Source of the DNA: a bacterium
Lineage (GTDB): Bacteria; Planctomycetota; Planctomycetia; Kolteriales; Kolteriaceae
Reading direction: 5' to 3'
Length of the DNA: 64,000 bases
Assembly (NCBI GenBank): GCA_019748235.1
Contig: JAIEPU010000017.1
Location: 1-64,000, forward strand
Part shown: piece by piece, positions 40,349 to 51,068 of the stretch
How the letters are laid out: the number at the start of each line of letters is the position of its first letter
How positions within the stretch are numbered: position 1 is the first letter of the stretch
Notes under the pieces: generated by a model
What the model was told of the DNA's origin: nothing
The model's input: the letters and a program-made list of their open reading frames with translations, nothing else
Database searches by the model: none
Made by a program: the position numbers and the translations under genes

Positions 40349-43300
40349 CTATTTGGCGGCATCGGGTAGGTCGATCAGATAGACCTTCTTGTCGGCGGAG
40401 CCAACGGCGACTTGAGCGCCGTCCGGTCGATAAGAGACGCTGTAGGCAGGCTCGGCTAGTTTGTGGCTGAAGACTTGCTGGCCCGATTCAAGATTCCAGA
40501 CGACCACGTTCCCGCCATATCCCGACGTGGCGAGCCGTTTCCCGTCGGGCCGAATCGCAAGCCCGTAGATCTCGTCCGGCTGTCCGTCGAGGGTTTTGAC
40601 TTCGCTGCCGGTATCGACATCCCAAAGATGAAACTTGCGGTCGACGCCTACTCCAATGAGCTGTTTGCCGTCTGGAGTAAACGTGACCTGATAGAGAGGC
40701 TCGGCGGAGCCGGTGATTCGACGAACTTCCTTTCCGTCCGCCAGATTCCAAAGAATGACGGTTTTGTCCGCACCGCAGGACGCGAGGAGCGGAGCCTGCG
40801 GATGGAACGCCACGCCGTAGACCTGTCCGATATGTCCCTTGAGGTGCGCGAGTTTCGCGCCATCCGCCAAGTTCCAAACGATGATCGATTGATCGTTCGA
40901 TGAACTCGCCCCTTTCGTCCCATCGGGACTGAACGCCACGCCGAAAACGTCGCCATCGTGCCCTGCGAGATCGACCTGCACTGGCGGAGGGGGAGCGAAA
41001 TATCGGATTGCCTTATCCGCACTCGTTACCGCCCACTGACGCTCATCCGCAAGCCAAACAGAGGCTGACGCCGGTCCGGGGGTGGGGAATGTCGCCGTGG
41101 CAACGCCGGGCTTATCGGTCATGATTGACCACGAAGTGACGGAGCCATCCGCGGACGTCGTGACGATGGCGTGTCCATCACGCCGATAGGAAACACTGGT
41201 GATCGGAGCGGAGGTGGGAGGATAGTCTTGAATCAGGTTTCCATTCGTCAAATCAAAAAGCCTGAGATGTTGATCGGTCGAACCGACGGCTACCCGATTT
41301 CCATCAGGCGATGGAGCGAGGCTCGTCGGTGCGGGGACTGCCACGGTCACGCCTGCCTTCCCAACTGCCGCCGCGCGAGCCGTCACTTTTCCATCGCCGG
41401 TAGCGACGACGACACCGCTCGGAATGGTGCGGAGACCGACGACCGCTCCTTCAGCCTTTTGCGCCCATGCTAGCGATACCGGTACGAGGGTAAGTGCTTT
41501 CGCTTTACCACCGACGGCCAGTGTTCGCGCGGGATCGATGAATAGAGCGGCTGATGCAACCGGCAGATTCGATGTGGCTAACGGAGTTCCATCGAGCTGA
41601 TGTTCGTGGATTGCCCCGTCCGCCGTGGTGAAGAGAATGACCGCGCCGTCATCACTGAGTGACAAGCTATTGACACCCGCCGTGGAATTAACGGTCGCGC
41701 CGGGGTTGCCGTTCGCGATCTCCCAGACTCGGACTTTGCCATTATTCTCCGCCGTGACGACATGAGCGCCATCCGGATGCAAAGCCATTCGGCTCACCGG
41801 GCTCGTATGAGCAAATCCCTGTAATCCTTTGGCGGCGGCGAGATCCCAGGTTCGAACGAGCGTATCATCACTTGCCGAGACGACGGTTTTACCATCCTTT
41901 GTGATACCCACTGCTCGGACCGGTCCTCCATGTTGACCGACGACGCGAGGCTCGCGCTCGGCGAGTTGGTGCAAATTGTTGTCGCCGCTCGCGACCACGA
42001 GGTGTTGATAGTCTGTCGTGAATGCTGTGGCAGCAGGAGCAGGAGAAGGGACGGCCGCGCGAAGGGTGCCTCCCCGATAGATGCGGACCTGATTGTCCGC
42101 AGCTCCAGCAGCGATGGTGCTCGCATCGGGCGTGATCGCGACCGAGAGAACCGGCGCGGTCGCCTCGGCGAAGTTCGCGGAGGGAGTTCCTGCCTCAACG
42201 TTCCAAAGCTTCACCATTTTGTCGTCACTCCCACTGGCAAGAGTCTTTCCGTCCGCGGAAATGGCAAGAGCGTTGATCGGCCCCTGGTGCCCGGCGAGAG
42301 CTTTCACCTCCGCGCCAGAAGCGACATCGGCGATCTTGATCGCATTGTCGGCTCCGCCCGAGAAGATCTGAGCACTGTCAGGCCGGAAGAGAAGGGAGCG
42401 AATCGGTCCACCATGAGTGGCGACGAGTTTCTCCGGTGCTGAAAAGTCCGCGGGTTGCAAGTGGACCTTGTTGTCCGCGCCACCGAGTGCGAGCCATTTC
42501 CCATCGGGGCTGAACGCAATGGCGCCGGTGACATTGGGAAGGACTTTTTGTTCGGCTCCCCCGATGTCCCAGACGCGCAGGACATTGTCGGTGCCGACGG
42601 CCGCGATTCTGTTTTCTGTCTCGGCGATGATCGCTTGTCGAACCGGGGCGAAGAGAGCGAATGCCCGGATAGGGGAGCCGGCTCCATCCCACAGTCGGAC
42701 AGTCCGGTCTTGGCTGGAGGTAAGGAGGAACCCGCTCTTTGCCGTGCGCGCCACTGAGGAGAGCGGGGCGATATGCGTCCCCATCGGTCGGTCATCAAAT
42801 TCATAGCTGAACGGATAGGTGAGAAATCTCACTTTCCCGCCATTCTCTCCCGTCACGATTCCCTTTCCGTCGGGAGTGAATGCGACGGCGATCGAAACAT
42901 CCGCCAGGTCAGGCCGCTGTGCGATCATGGCGCCGTCCGCAAGGTTGAACACTCGAAGAATCTTGTCTTCGCCGGCCGTGAGGAGGAGATTCGGATCAGC
43001 AGGCGATAGGGCGAAGTCTCGGACAGGGGCGGGATGAGCGATCACGCGAGTCTCTTGACCACTCGCAAGATCGTGAACATGAATGGTGTTGTCAGAACCG
43101 AGCGAGACCAGATTGTTTCCAGACTTTCGAAGTTGAACGACGTCGGCATTATGTCCTGCGAGTGATTTCGTCGCGCCGATCGGAAGCCGCCAGCTTTGCA
43201 GCATCCCAGATTTGTTGCCTGTGACAGCCTGAGATCCATCGGCCAGAACGGCCACATGCGTTGCGGGTTCGGTTCCCAGATCCATCGATCCCACAGCCTC

Positions 43301-43882
43301 CCCTGTCGGGAACTTCCAACCTTTGAGCAGTTTGTCCGCACCGATGGAGTAAAGAATCGAGCCGTCGGGAACAAAAGCGGCTCCGGCGACCGCTCCCTCG
43401 TGCGCCTTCCATTCACCGACCGGTTGCGTGTTGGCGGCATCAACGATGCGGATTATTCCATCCGCGCCGAGGGAGACTAGGTGTTGGCCGTTGGGTGAAA
43501 GGACAAGTCCGACTGGTTCGGCCGGTAGAGGGCCGATTACTTTTGTTGGCTGATCGGTAACGAGATTCCAGAGACGCAACAGCTTGTCATGCCCGCCTGA
43601 AAGTAACTGCTGCCCCTTCGGGCTGTATGCGAGTGACAAGATGATGTCACCATGACCGGGAAGGGTGCGCAGTTCCTTCTTTCCGGCAACGTCCCAAAGT
43701 TTGATCGATTTATCGAAGCTTGAACTAGCGACACGCGATCCGTCGGGGCTGTACGTCACTGCGGAAACTGCTCCTCCGTGCCCGGCCAACTCGCTGACGG
43801 CCTGGGCGAGGATCGGCGTCGTGATTCCAAGAGAGGCTAAAAGGAGTAATCGAACGGCCAAGATTGCATCCTCGCGTGACAA
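40349..43882 (-). CDS. Large exported WD40-repeat protein
   Basis: Many WD40 repeats such as 'LAGHGGAVSAVTYSPDGSRVASSSFDKSIKLWDVAGKKELRTLPGHGD'; N-terminal signal-like LLLLASLGITTPILAQA. Confidence 0.93.
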   Translation of the reverse strand: MSREDAILAVRLLLLASLGITTPILAQAVSELAGHGGAVSAVTYSPDGSRVASSSFDKSIKLWDVAGKKELRTLPGHGDIILSLAYSPKGQQLLSGGHDKLLRLWNLVTDQPTKVIGPLPAEPVGLVLSPNGQHLVSLGADGIIRIVDAANTQPVGEWKAHEGAVAGAAFVPDGSILYSIGADKLLKGWKFPTGEAVGSMDLGTEPATHVAVLADGSQAVTGNKSGMLQSWRLPIGATKSLAGHNADVVQLRKSGNNLVSLGSDNTIHVHDLASGQETRVIAHPAPVRDFALSPADPNLLLTAGEDKILRVFNLADGAMIAQRPDLADVSIAVAFTPDGKGIVTGENGGKVRFLTYPFSYEFDDRPMGTHIAPLSSVARTAKSGFLLTSSQDRTVRLWDGAGSPIRAFALFAPVRQAIIAETENRIAAVGTDNVLRVWDIGGAEQKVLPNVTGAIAFSPDGKWLALGGADNKVHLQPADFSAPEKLVATHGGPIRSLLFRPDSAQIFSGGADNAIKIADVASGAEVKALAGHQGPINALAISADGKTLASGSDDKMVKLWNVEAGTPSANFAEATAPVLSVAITPDASTIAAGAADNQVRIYRGGTLRAAVPSPAPAATAFTTDYQHLVVASGDNNLHQLAEREPRVVGQHGGPVRAVGITKDGKTVVSASDDTLVRTWDLAAAKGLQGFAHTSPVSRMALHPDGAHVVTAENNGKVRVWEIANGNPGATVNSTAGVNSLSLSDDGAVILFTTADGAIHEHQLDGTPLATSNLPVASAALFIDPARTLAVGGKAKALTLVPVSLAWAQKAEGAVVGLRTIPSGVVVATGDGKVTARAAAVGKAGVTVAVPAPTSLAPSPDGNRVAVGSTDQHLRLFDLTNGNLIQDYPPTSAPITSVSYRRDGHAIVTTSADGSVTSWSIMTDKPGVATATFPTPGPASASVWLADERQWAVTSADKAIRYFAPPPPVQVDLAGHDGDVFGVAFSPDGTKGASSSNDQSIIVWNLADGAKLAHLKGHIGQVYGVAFHPQAPLLASCGADKTVILWNLADGKEVRRITGSAEPLYQVTFTPDGKQLIGVGVDRKFHLWDVDTGSEVKTLDGQPDEIYGLAIRPDGKRLATSGYGGNVVVWNLESGQQVFSHKLAEPAYSVSYRPDGAQVAVGSADKKVYLIDLPDAAK

Positions 43883-44084
43883 ATAGGGCGGGGAAGCGAT
43901 CCCGCATTTTCATGATGTCAATGCAAGGTAGCCCGAGCCGGAGCGAGAAGCAACTATCGTGTGACAGCGGGACGTCACCAATGGTAGGAATGAGGAATGA
44001 GTGATGATCGAAATGAGACGTGGATTTGCTGAACTTAAATGAGAACGAAGTTGTTTCGGTCAGACGTCAATTCAATCACTTTGA

Positions 44085-44486
44085 TTATCGGTTCGAATAG
44101 CGTCTGATATTCGACTCGGTGCGCATGCTGCTAATCGACGTGGCCGCCCGATATCGACTAGTGCTGTTTCCGCCTGCCGCGATGATTTGCTTTCGACTGA
44201 CTCGCCCATGCTCCGGGACGAAGCCGCCCGAATTCGCTTGAGTGCGAGGGGTAGAAAATACGATCGGTTCACCTTGTCGGGCACTGTAGCGAGTTCGAGT
44301 GTTGTAGGACTCGCGGAGCGCGCGCTGCCCGGCCGGTCCTGGAGGGAAAAAGTAGGGGCGAACTTCCAACGGTAAATCACCGCCGTACGGTAGCCGCCGG
44401 GGTGTGTAAAAACCCTGTCCCCAAGAGGAGCCGACGAACGTACCCATGATCATCACGATAAGAACAGCACCTACCCGACGAGTCAT
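44085..44486 (-). CDS. Small secreted hypothetical protein
   Basis: Signal peptide MTRRVGAVLIVMIMGTFVGSSWGQG followed by a basic, Arg/Tyr/Pro/Ser-rich region. Confidence 0.5.
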   Translation of the reverse strand: MTRRVGAVLIVMIMGTFVGSSWGQGFYTPRRLPYGGDLPLEVRPYFFPPGPAGQRALRESYNTRTRYSARQGEPIVFSTPRTQANSGGFVPEHGRVSRKQIIAAGGNSTSRYRAATSISSMRTESNIRRYSNR

Positions 44487-44577
44487 GGAGCACCTCCTTC
44501 ACCCTTTAGTCTAACCCTCGCGAGCGAATGGGGACGCCAAAGAGGGAAATAGTTCTCCAAATTGGCCGAGAGCGAGG

Positions 44578-44973
44578 TCAGTAGTGGGCATACCGTGATT
44601 GTCGGTTGTTCTGGTACGAGGGATGAGCATATCGGGTCGCGCGCACGGGCGGACTTAAGGGACGAGAGACTTGCCCCGTCGGACCGCCCCGTCCGATGGT
44701 AAAGCGATCGATGGCTTGTGGGCCAGGAGGTGCCATTCCACCCGGCATGGCGACGAGCCGGCCATAGAGTCGGGACACACCATAGTTTTGGTAAATGCTG
44801 GGGCCGTGATATCGAGGTGGGACGGGACTGGGTGCGTCGTAATATTCAATGCTTCCCCACCAACAGTTGAAACGACCATTGATGTTTTGCTGGATGAGCA
44901 ATACCTGGGCTGAGGCATTATGTGTAAATATGATCAGTAGCATGAGCGTGGTCAGGGGAAGTATCAATCGCAT
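44578..44973 (-). CDS. Small secreted hypothetical protein
   Basis: Signal peptide MRLILPLTTLMLLIIFTHNASAQ followed by a Tyr/Pro/Arg/Gly-rich region. Confidence 0.55.
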   Translation of the reverse strand: MRLILPLTTLMLLIIFTHNASAQVLLIQQNINGRFNCWWGSIEYYDAPSPVPPRYHGPSIYQNYGVSRLYGRLVAMPGGMAPPGPQAIDRFTIGRGGPTGQVSRPLSPPVRATRYAHPSYQNNRQSRYAHY

Positions 44974-45283
44974 TTAAACTTCCTCCTGCGGAAGGCTTCC
45001 ATTCTCTCACTTCGCCAAATTATACCATTTCACATTTCGGAGAATCGGCCGGTGAACGTTCGACGGTCATGAATGATTCGAAAATGGGGTGAAAAGAAGA
45101 CGCAATGGCCGTTACATCTCTCCTTTTTCTGTAAGGATTTCCTCAAAAATCATTTGGTTTGCAAAGATGTGGGGAATGCGACGGCTGGGAAGGTTATTTC
45201 GTCGGGGAATGAGGTTGCATCAACTGAATAGACTCGGCATATGTCCCGCAGAAATCGGGAGTCGCCTATCTCCGTCCCGATGA

Positions 45284-45538
45284 ATGAAGTCCAAGGCAAG
45301 TCGAGGATACTTCATGCACCACCGATCTATTCGGCTCTGGCGAGACGAAGTTCTCAATACCGATGAAGCGGACCGTATCCTTGCGGATCTCTCCGAACTG
45401 ATGTTTCGCGTGTCGAGTCCGATGCTTCGTAGCCTCCTCATGGAGACGGCGGACGAGATCACCGAAATGCTGAACGAGTGGTCCGACGAACCAACCGAAC
45501 TCAATGAAGAAGAGGAAGAGAACCGCGAGGCGGCCTAG
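45284..45538 (+). CDS. Small acidic helical hypothetical protein
   Basis: 84 aa, 'LRSLLMETADEITEMLNEWSDEPTELNEEEEEN'; convergent with the GTPase pair. Confidence 0.5.
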   Translation: MKSKASRGYFMHHRSIRLWRDEVLNTDEADRILADLSELMFRVSSPMLRSLLMETADEITEMLNEWSDEPTELNEEEEENREAA

Positions 45539-45623
45539 TTTTGAAATGGCATCGATCGCATTCATCTTCAGGAATGGATTTCTCGCCGGCTGGACGACTC
45601 CAATGGTCGTCACCCATCACGTG

Positions 45624-47462
45624 TCATGAACTTGGTTGATCCGCTTGATGACTTTTCTCCGCGAATAGATTGGAAGCGGAGTTTCCCGTCGTTCGTTCCA
45701 ATTGATCATGAGCCGTCTTCAAAACACTCTGCACATTCACCAGTAGTTTCCGCTCGCTCATGACGTGCGAGGTATATCGTTCGAGGGCCTCCCAATAACG
45801 AGGCATCACTTGATCGAGAAGTCCGAACTCTAATCGACTTCGTAACTTCTCCCGTAGCGACTCCCATTTCACAGGGAAGACCCAAACGAGCAAAAGATGA
45901 AGCGCGGCAATGGTGATTCCGAAGAGCAACATGGCGCTGAAGAACTCGCCGACTCCCCAGAATTGGAAACTGAACAAACTGTAAAGGAGTGACACGCCGA
46001 TTGCCGCCAGCACTCCCAGAGGGGCCCACGTGCAAAGGAGTCGGACGAGGGCATGAATGGCGCGCTTGGATCCACGTGGATCCGCATAGTCTTTCTCAAG
46101 CGTTCGAAGTTCTGTGGTGAGAATGCGAGCGAGTGATGCTTCATTCCACTCCGCGATGGGCCTTTCTCTTGAATCTTCAGCGAGGATTTTCGAGAGAACG
46201 TCGATCGACCAGCCTTCTCGGTCGGCCAATGACAGCAACCGGTCGCGCATCGCCTCGCGCTGGATGTTCTGGACGGCATCAGGAATTCCATCGACGCATT
46301 TAGCGGCAATCCGCTGCATCTCTGTCTTCTTCTTTTCTCCGGTCGGCATGGGAATGAGCGCGCCGCGAAGATGCTTCAAGCGATCGACGAGATGCAGATA
46401 AATTCCAAAGAGACCGCCGATTCCCTCGCGACCCAATCGGCCGAAGTGACGTTCCAGATCGTTCGATTGGCGATCAGTCGAATCGATGAGCAAGGTGGCC
46501 TGATCCGTCACCCCCGCGCGAAGGGCTTCCCGCCAGGTCGCGCCGAGATGTTCTTTTTTCGATTCCCATTCGGGAGGAATGATTCGGCTGACGATCGAGA
46601 TGATCTTTTCCAGCTCGTTAGCGATGCCACGAGCCTTGATATCTCGAATCGTTCGTTCGTCGAGGCCGGATTCAAGCCAACGGACGAGCTGCAGGAAGTC
46701 ATCCGGAATGAGTTCCAGTTCACTGACGCCGTCAACTCGTTTGATCTCCCATTGCTTGCCACAAATGCGGAAAAGGATCGGGGAATGAAAGCCCGCCTCG
46801 TGCAAGCTTCGGCGAAGATCCTCGTCCGGCGCGCGCCCTGTCTTTTCGTCCCGCCCGGCAAGACATCGATCCCATTTATTCAGGACAAATGCGAAACCGC
46901 GCGTCGGGGCATGTTCCAAGAGGAGTTGCCAGACCGCCCGGTCGTGATACTTCTCCGCCGAGCCGATGTAGAGAATCGCGTCAGCGACCGGAAGGATTTC
47001 CTTCAGCCGCTCGTGATGTTCCGGGATCGAGCCGTCGACATCGGGCGTGTCGATCAGAATCTTTTGCCGGAGTTCCGGGTGCTCGTGCGGCGCGGCATGG
47101 CAAACCCGAAATGGTTCAGGAAGCGCAGTAATATCGACGTCGGCATGGTGATACATGGTGGAGAACTGGGTCGTCGGTCGCCGGACGCCGGACGAGGCGA
47201 TTCGAGCGGCGGCCAGCGCGTTGAGAAGTGTCGATTTGCCAACGCCCGTGCCCCCGAGAAATACGACCGTCAATACAGAGGGATCCGCCTCCAGCTTGTC
47301 GAGATTGATCTCAATCTCTTGAAGCGACGCTGCAAGCTCATCGCGGTCGGCATCGGAAACGCCAAGGACGCTCGTCGATTGCATCCATTTGCGCAATTCG
47401 TCCGTCGCCAAGCGAATGGCTTGGACACGATGGATCAGTCCCTGTTCGGTGGCCGAACTCAC
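45624..47462 (-). CDS. Dynamin-like GTPase with C-terminal TM helices
   Basis: G1 FLGGTGVGKSTLLNAL, G3 LIDTPDVDGS, G4 VLNKWDRCLA; TM segments LLCTWAPLGVLAAIGVSLLYSLF and FFSAMLLFGITIAALHLLLVWVF. Confidence 0.82.
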   Translation of the reverse strand: MSSATEQGLIHRVQAIRLATDELRKWMQSTSVLGVSDADRDELAASLQEIEINLDKLEADPSVLTVVFLGGTGVGKSTLLNALAAARIASSGVRRPTTQFSTMYHHADVDITALPEPFRVCHAAPHEHPELRQKILIDTPDVDGSIPEHHERLKEILPVADAILYIGSAEKYHDRAVWQLLLEHAPTRGFAFVLNKWDRCLAGRDEKTGRAPDEDLRRSLHEAGFHSPILFRICGKQWEIKRVDGVSELELIPDDFLQLVRWLESGLDERTIRDIKARGIANELEKIISIVSRIIPPEWESKKEHLGATWREALRAGVTDQATLLIDSTDRQSNDLERHFGRLGREGIGGLFGIYLHLVDRLKHLRGALIPMPTGEKKKTEMQRIAAKCVDGIPDAVQNIQREAMRDRLLSLADREGWSIDVLSKILAEDSRERPIAEWNEASLARILTTELRTLEKDYADPRGSKRAIHALVRLLCTWAPLGVLAAIGVSLLYSLFSFQFWGVGEFFSAMLLFGITIAALHLLLVWVFPVKWESLREKLRSRLEFGLLDQVMPRYWEALERYTSHVMSERKLLVNVQSVLKTAHDQLERTTGNSASNLFAEKSHQADQPSS

Positions 47463-49306
47463 TCACGCTCCTCCGCGGTGGATCGCTCCGCCAGGGCCGA
47501 GATCGATTTCGGAATTCGATCGAGAATTTCACTCATTCGATGAAGCCGATTCCCTAGGCCGATCGGGAGATTGCTCATTTCATCGAGATACGCGACCCGG
47601 AAGAGCTCGCGAGCATTCTCTCTTTGCTTGGTAATTAGTTCTTCGCGCTCACGGCGAACATATTCTCCGCACAGAATTCGTACCAAATCATCCGCCAATC
47701 CCAGTGATAACAGGACGAGAGCGATGATCCAAAGACTCGTTCCAAAAAGTTGGTATCCAAGCCAAACGCCTAAACCGATGGCGACCGCATCAATGGCAAG
47801 CCGGCCGACCCGCAAGCCCCAAAGGAGTGACGGCGAGCGATTCAATCGGACGTCGATTCGCTCGTAGGCGTCGCGCTGGTGCGTTCTTAGATCACGAAGC
47901 TGTTTGGTTCGGACGTCATCATAGACGGCATCCATCCTCAATTGTTTGGGATTCGAAAGCGAGCGATGGAGCTCACCCCAGAATCCTCCACGACTCCTGC
48001 GGCCTGAAACTGTCACGATCAAGGAATCGACAAGCTGTTCTCGGATGCGATCGAGCAGGAATGCTTCATCGACGCTTCCTGTCGTCTTTCGGTCGACGTA
48101 CTTGCTCGCGGCGGATTTGATCATTCGATAGGGAACGCGAAGATATTCCAGCAGTTCCCAAGCGTAGGCGTATCGTCCAGGGATCGGAAGTGCCGCCAGA
48201 ATCGCATCGCGCGCGTCTTGAAAGTCGTCGAAGACCGATCGGCTCAGGTATTCTCTTTCGTATCGTTGGACGGCGGTATTCGATGCTCGGCGCACTTGCT
48301 CGACCCAAAGCCGCCATTCACCGACATCTTTTGCCAAAGGATCAAGCAGTCGACCACGACGGGTAGATAGATATTGAGTCGCGTGTTGACGGGCACTCTT
48401 GCGCAGGCGCGCCAAGTCCCCCGTTATTTGATCGATCATTTCCCGAAGTCTGTTCCCGTGGGGGAAGGCTTTCGTCCAAAGCTCCTGTGCCTTTACCTGA
48501 AGCGGCATCGGGATGGGATAGACATCCTTCACCAGATCCGCGTTCTTCAGTCGCGAAAGAACCTGTTCGCGAAAGAGATTCGCCAGCTCTTCCGCATCGT
48601 AGGGGGACATTTTCGTCAGCGTGACGATCGTCGGCTTCCCGGCTTCCAGAAGGGCCTGAAGGAAATTCGTCGGCAGTTCGTCGTTGTAGCGTTCATCTGA
48701 CGCGACATAGAGACAAACGTCTGCTAATGAGGCGATCTCGATCACGCGAGCTTCGTAATAGCTCGCATCCTTCGCCGTCAGGTCGGGACAATCCCAAACG
48801 ACGTGATGAATGAGGAAGTTGGGATCGAGCGTTTCGCCGACGACTGAAGAGATGTCGTAACGATCCTCGTCGAGGTTTCCCGCTTCCACCCGGTCCAGCC
48901 TTTTGAGGGGCCCGAGATGGTCGGGCCAATCCGCGTGCGATTCTCCTTCAATGGGCCGATAGATCGCCGTCGGGTGGCGCGTGTATCCCGCTTGAGCATT
49001 CGCCTCGGCGATCGAGGCGCCGACTACAATGTTTGCCGTCGTGCTCTTTCCCGCCCCTGCCCCCCCGATCACCATGACATGGGCGCGACGTTCGAGAATC
49101 GGGCCGTCGGGTGACGCGAAAAGATACCGGACAAGTCCGACGATGAAATGGAGCTCCGCATCGCTCAAATCTTGGCCAGTGAGCCGTCGTTCCCGGTAAT
49201 AGGACTGGACCTCGACGAGATCCGCGAGTAGCTGCGTTCCGAGTATTTGATTGGAAGAGTCCTTACGGACTGACGTCGCAGGGGCCGCCGTGGACATGTT
49301 ATTCAT
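47459..49306 (-). CDS. Second P-loop GTPase-like membrane protein paired with the downstream GTPase
   Basis: G1 VIGGAGAGKSTTANIVVG, G3 WDCPDLTAKD, G4-like TLTKMS; TM segments near LLWGLRVGRLAIDAVAIGLGVWLGYQLFGTSLWIIALVLLSLG; ATGA overlap with 45624..47462. Confidence 0.78.
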   Translation of the reverse strand: MNNMSTAAPATSVRKDSSNQILGTQLLADLVEVQSYYRERRLTGQDLSDAELHFIVGLVRYLFASPDGPILERRAHVMVIGGAGAGKSTTANIVVGASIAEANAQAGYTRHPTAIYRPIEGESHADWPDHLGPLKRLDRVEAGNLDEDRYDISSVVGETLDPNFLIHHVVWDCPDLTAKDASYYEARVIEIASLADVCLYVASDERYNDELPTNFLQALLEAGKPTIVTLTKMSPYDAEELANLFREQVLSRLKNADLVKDVYPIPMPLQVKAQELWTKAFPHGNRLREMIDQITGDLARLRKSARQHATQYLSTRRGRLLDPLAKDVGEWRLWVEQVRRASNTAVQRYEREYLSRSVFDDFQDARDAILAALPIPGRYAYAWELLEYLRVPYRMIKSAASKYVDRKTTGSVDEAFLLDRIREQLVDSLIVTVSGRRSRGGFWGELHRSLSNPKQLRMDAVYDDVRTKQLRDLRTHQRDAYERIDVRLNRSPSLLWGLRVGRLAIDAVAIGLGVWLGYQLFGTSLWIIALVLLSLGLADDLVRILCGEYVRREREELITKQRENARELFRVAYLDEMSNLPIGLGNRLHRMSEILDRIPKSISALAERSTAEERE

Positions 49307-49658
49307 GCAACCCCTTCCCGAGGTGCCAGCAATCCGTTTGCCGTTGATCGTGAAGAGTCTCGGGCTTTCCCGTCATTCTGGGCCCAAGATTTGATCGATT
49401 CCCGAGCCGTTTCAACCTCGAATGCTGGCCGCATCATTATGGACGTCTCGCACAAACGTTTCAAACCGGCCTTTCTCTCCATCTTTCGAAGATTCATAGT
49501 ACAGGCAATCTAGGCAAGAGATGGGCACCGGACTGGGTAAACTTTTCCGGAAGTATCGATTTTGATGTGGGGTTTCGTGCGGCAGTTCGCCGATACAACC
49601 CGAGGAACCGCTAAAAGCGGACGGACCGTTTTTGGTTTATCGGGTTGGAGAGAGTCGG

Positions 49659-51068
49659 ATGCGAAGCATCGGCATTGGGACGATGGTGCTAGTGCTGGCA
49701 GCCTATGCCAGTGCGGGATCGCCGATTCAACCGTCTAAGCAATCGCAGTCGACGGCTTCCAATTGGGTCGCTCGATCGAAAGAGTCGATCCCAAAAGCTG
49801 AGCCTGCGGCGGCAACGGACAACGAGACTTTGTCAGCCGAAGCGACACCGGGATCAGACGTCGCCGAAACCATCAGCGCGACTGAAAAGGAAGTACCGAC
49901 CTCCGCTTCCGGTGAAAGTTCCGTTCCTACCGAGGAGCCTAGGCCGTTAGCTCCACCGATAACAGAAACTCCGGTTGCGACCGGGGCGGACCCCGCGACG
50001 ATCACTGAAACTTCCGAAACGGCCACTTCAATGATGACCGAGGAGACGAGCGAAGAAGTCGTTGTCGATCCTCGCCGTTCAATTGGTCTCGCGTGGATGA
50101 GCGGATCTCCCGCCGAAGCAGATCCTTATTATGGGCGAATCGAATATCTGTACTGGAAGACGAGCAACCCAGCGCCGAGCGGAAAGGTGTTTCAAACCTT
50201 TTCGGTCGCTCAAATCACGCAGCAGCGAACTCTTACAGGCACGATCAACCTGAACGATGTCCACACGGACTATGAGATGGGCCTTCGTGCATTGATCGGT
50301 AGGAACCTGACTCAGAATTTCGGCATCGAACTGGGAGGCCTATGGGTCTATCCAGGGACCGACCTCAAGGCGATGTTCAGTCAGCCGGCTTCGACGTCGC
50401 AAACCGGAGGGGTCACCCAGCAGGTGATCACCGTTCTCACTCCGACCGGTCAGACGCTCGGGCAAGCGAATATGTCGTTTCGAAATCGCTATTGGGGAAC
50501 CGAACTCAACGGGCGTTGGCACTTGATCAACAATCGGCACTGGACCTTTGATGGTTTGGTCGGTGCCCGTTACTTCGATTATGCGGAGCGGTTGGCATTT
50601 GGTTACAACCTGACCAATCCTTCGACACAGCCCGGCGCTCGGGTCGAACGCTTCGAGACCAACAATCACATGATTGGCGGACAGCTCGGAAGTGACATTC
50701 AGATGGCACTCCTGGAATATGTCTCGTTGCAGTCGGTCAACCGCGTGGCGATCTTGGGGAATGCTCAGGATGTGACCGTCAAATCACGACCATTGCCCGG
50801 AATGGGAGAATTCACAAGCTTCAGTAATCTGGGGGCTCACAATACGGGCGCGGGGAGCGTGCTGCTCGAAACGACTCCCTCTGTCGTGGTGCATTTGACG
50901 CCCGACATCACGTTTCAAGCGGGATACACGATCATTTGGTTGAACAACATCATGCGATCCGCTGAGCAACTCGACTTGAATCAAGTTGGAAAGAGCCCGC
51001 TGATCTCATTCAAAAATGATGACCTGTTCATCACCGGTTTCACATTTGCCCTGACGGCGAATTGGTAA
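49659..51068 (+). CDS. BBP7-like outer-membrane beta-barrel protein
   Basis: Signal MRSIGIGTMVLVLAAYASAG, Thr/Glu/Pro-rich linker, 'YYGRIEYLYWKTSNPAPSGK...MGLRALIGRNLTQNFGIELGGLWV...ITGFTFALTANW'. Confidence 0.78.
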   Translation: MRSIGIGTMVLVLAAYASAGSPIQPSKQSQSTASNWVARSKESIPKAEPAAATDNETLSAEATPGSDVAETISATEKEVPTSASGESSVPTEEPRPLAPPITETPVATGADPATITETSETATSMMTEETSEEVVVDPRRSIGLAWMSGSPAEADPYYGRIEYLYWKTSNPAPSGKVFQTFSVAQITQQRTLTGTINLNDVHTDYEMGLRALIGRNLTQNFGIELGGLWVYPGTDLKAMFSQPASTSQTGGVTQQVITVLTPTGQTLGQANMSFRNRYWGTELNGRWHLINNRHWTFDGLVGARYFDYAERLAFGYNLTNPSTQPGARVERFETNNHMIGGQLGSDIQMALLEYVSLQSVNRVAILGNAQDVTVKSRPLPGMGEFTSFSNLGAHNTGAGSVLLETTPSVVVHLTPDITFQAGYTIIWLNNIMRSAEQLDLNQVGKSPLISFKNDDLFITGFTFALTANW

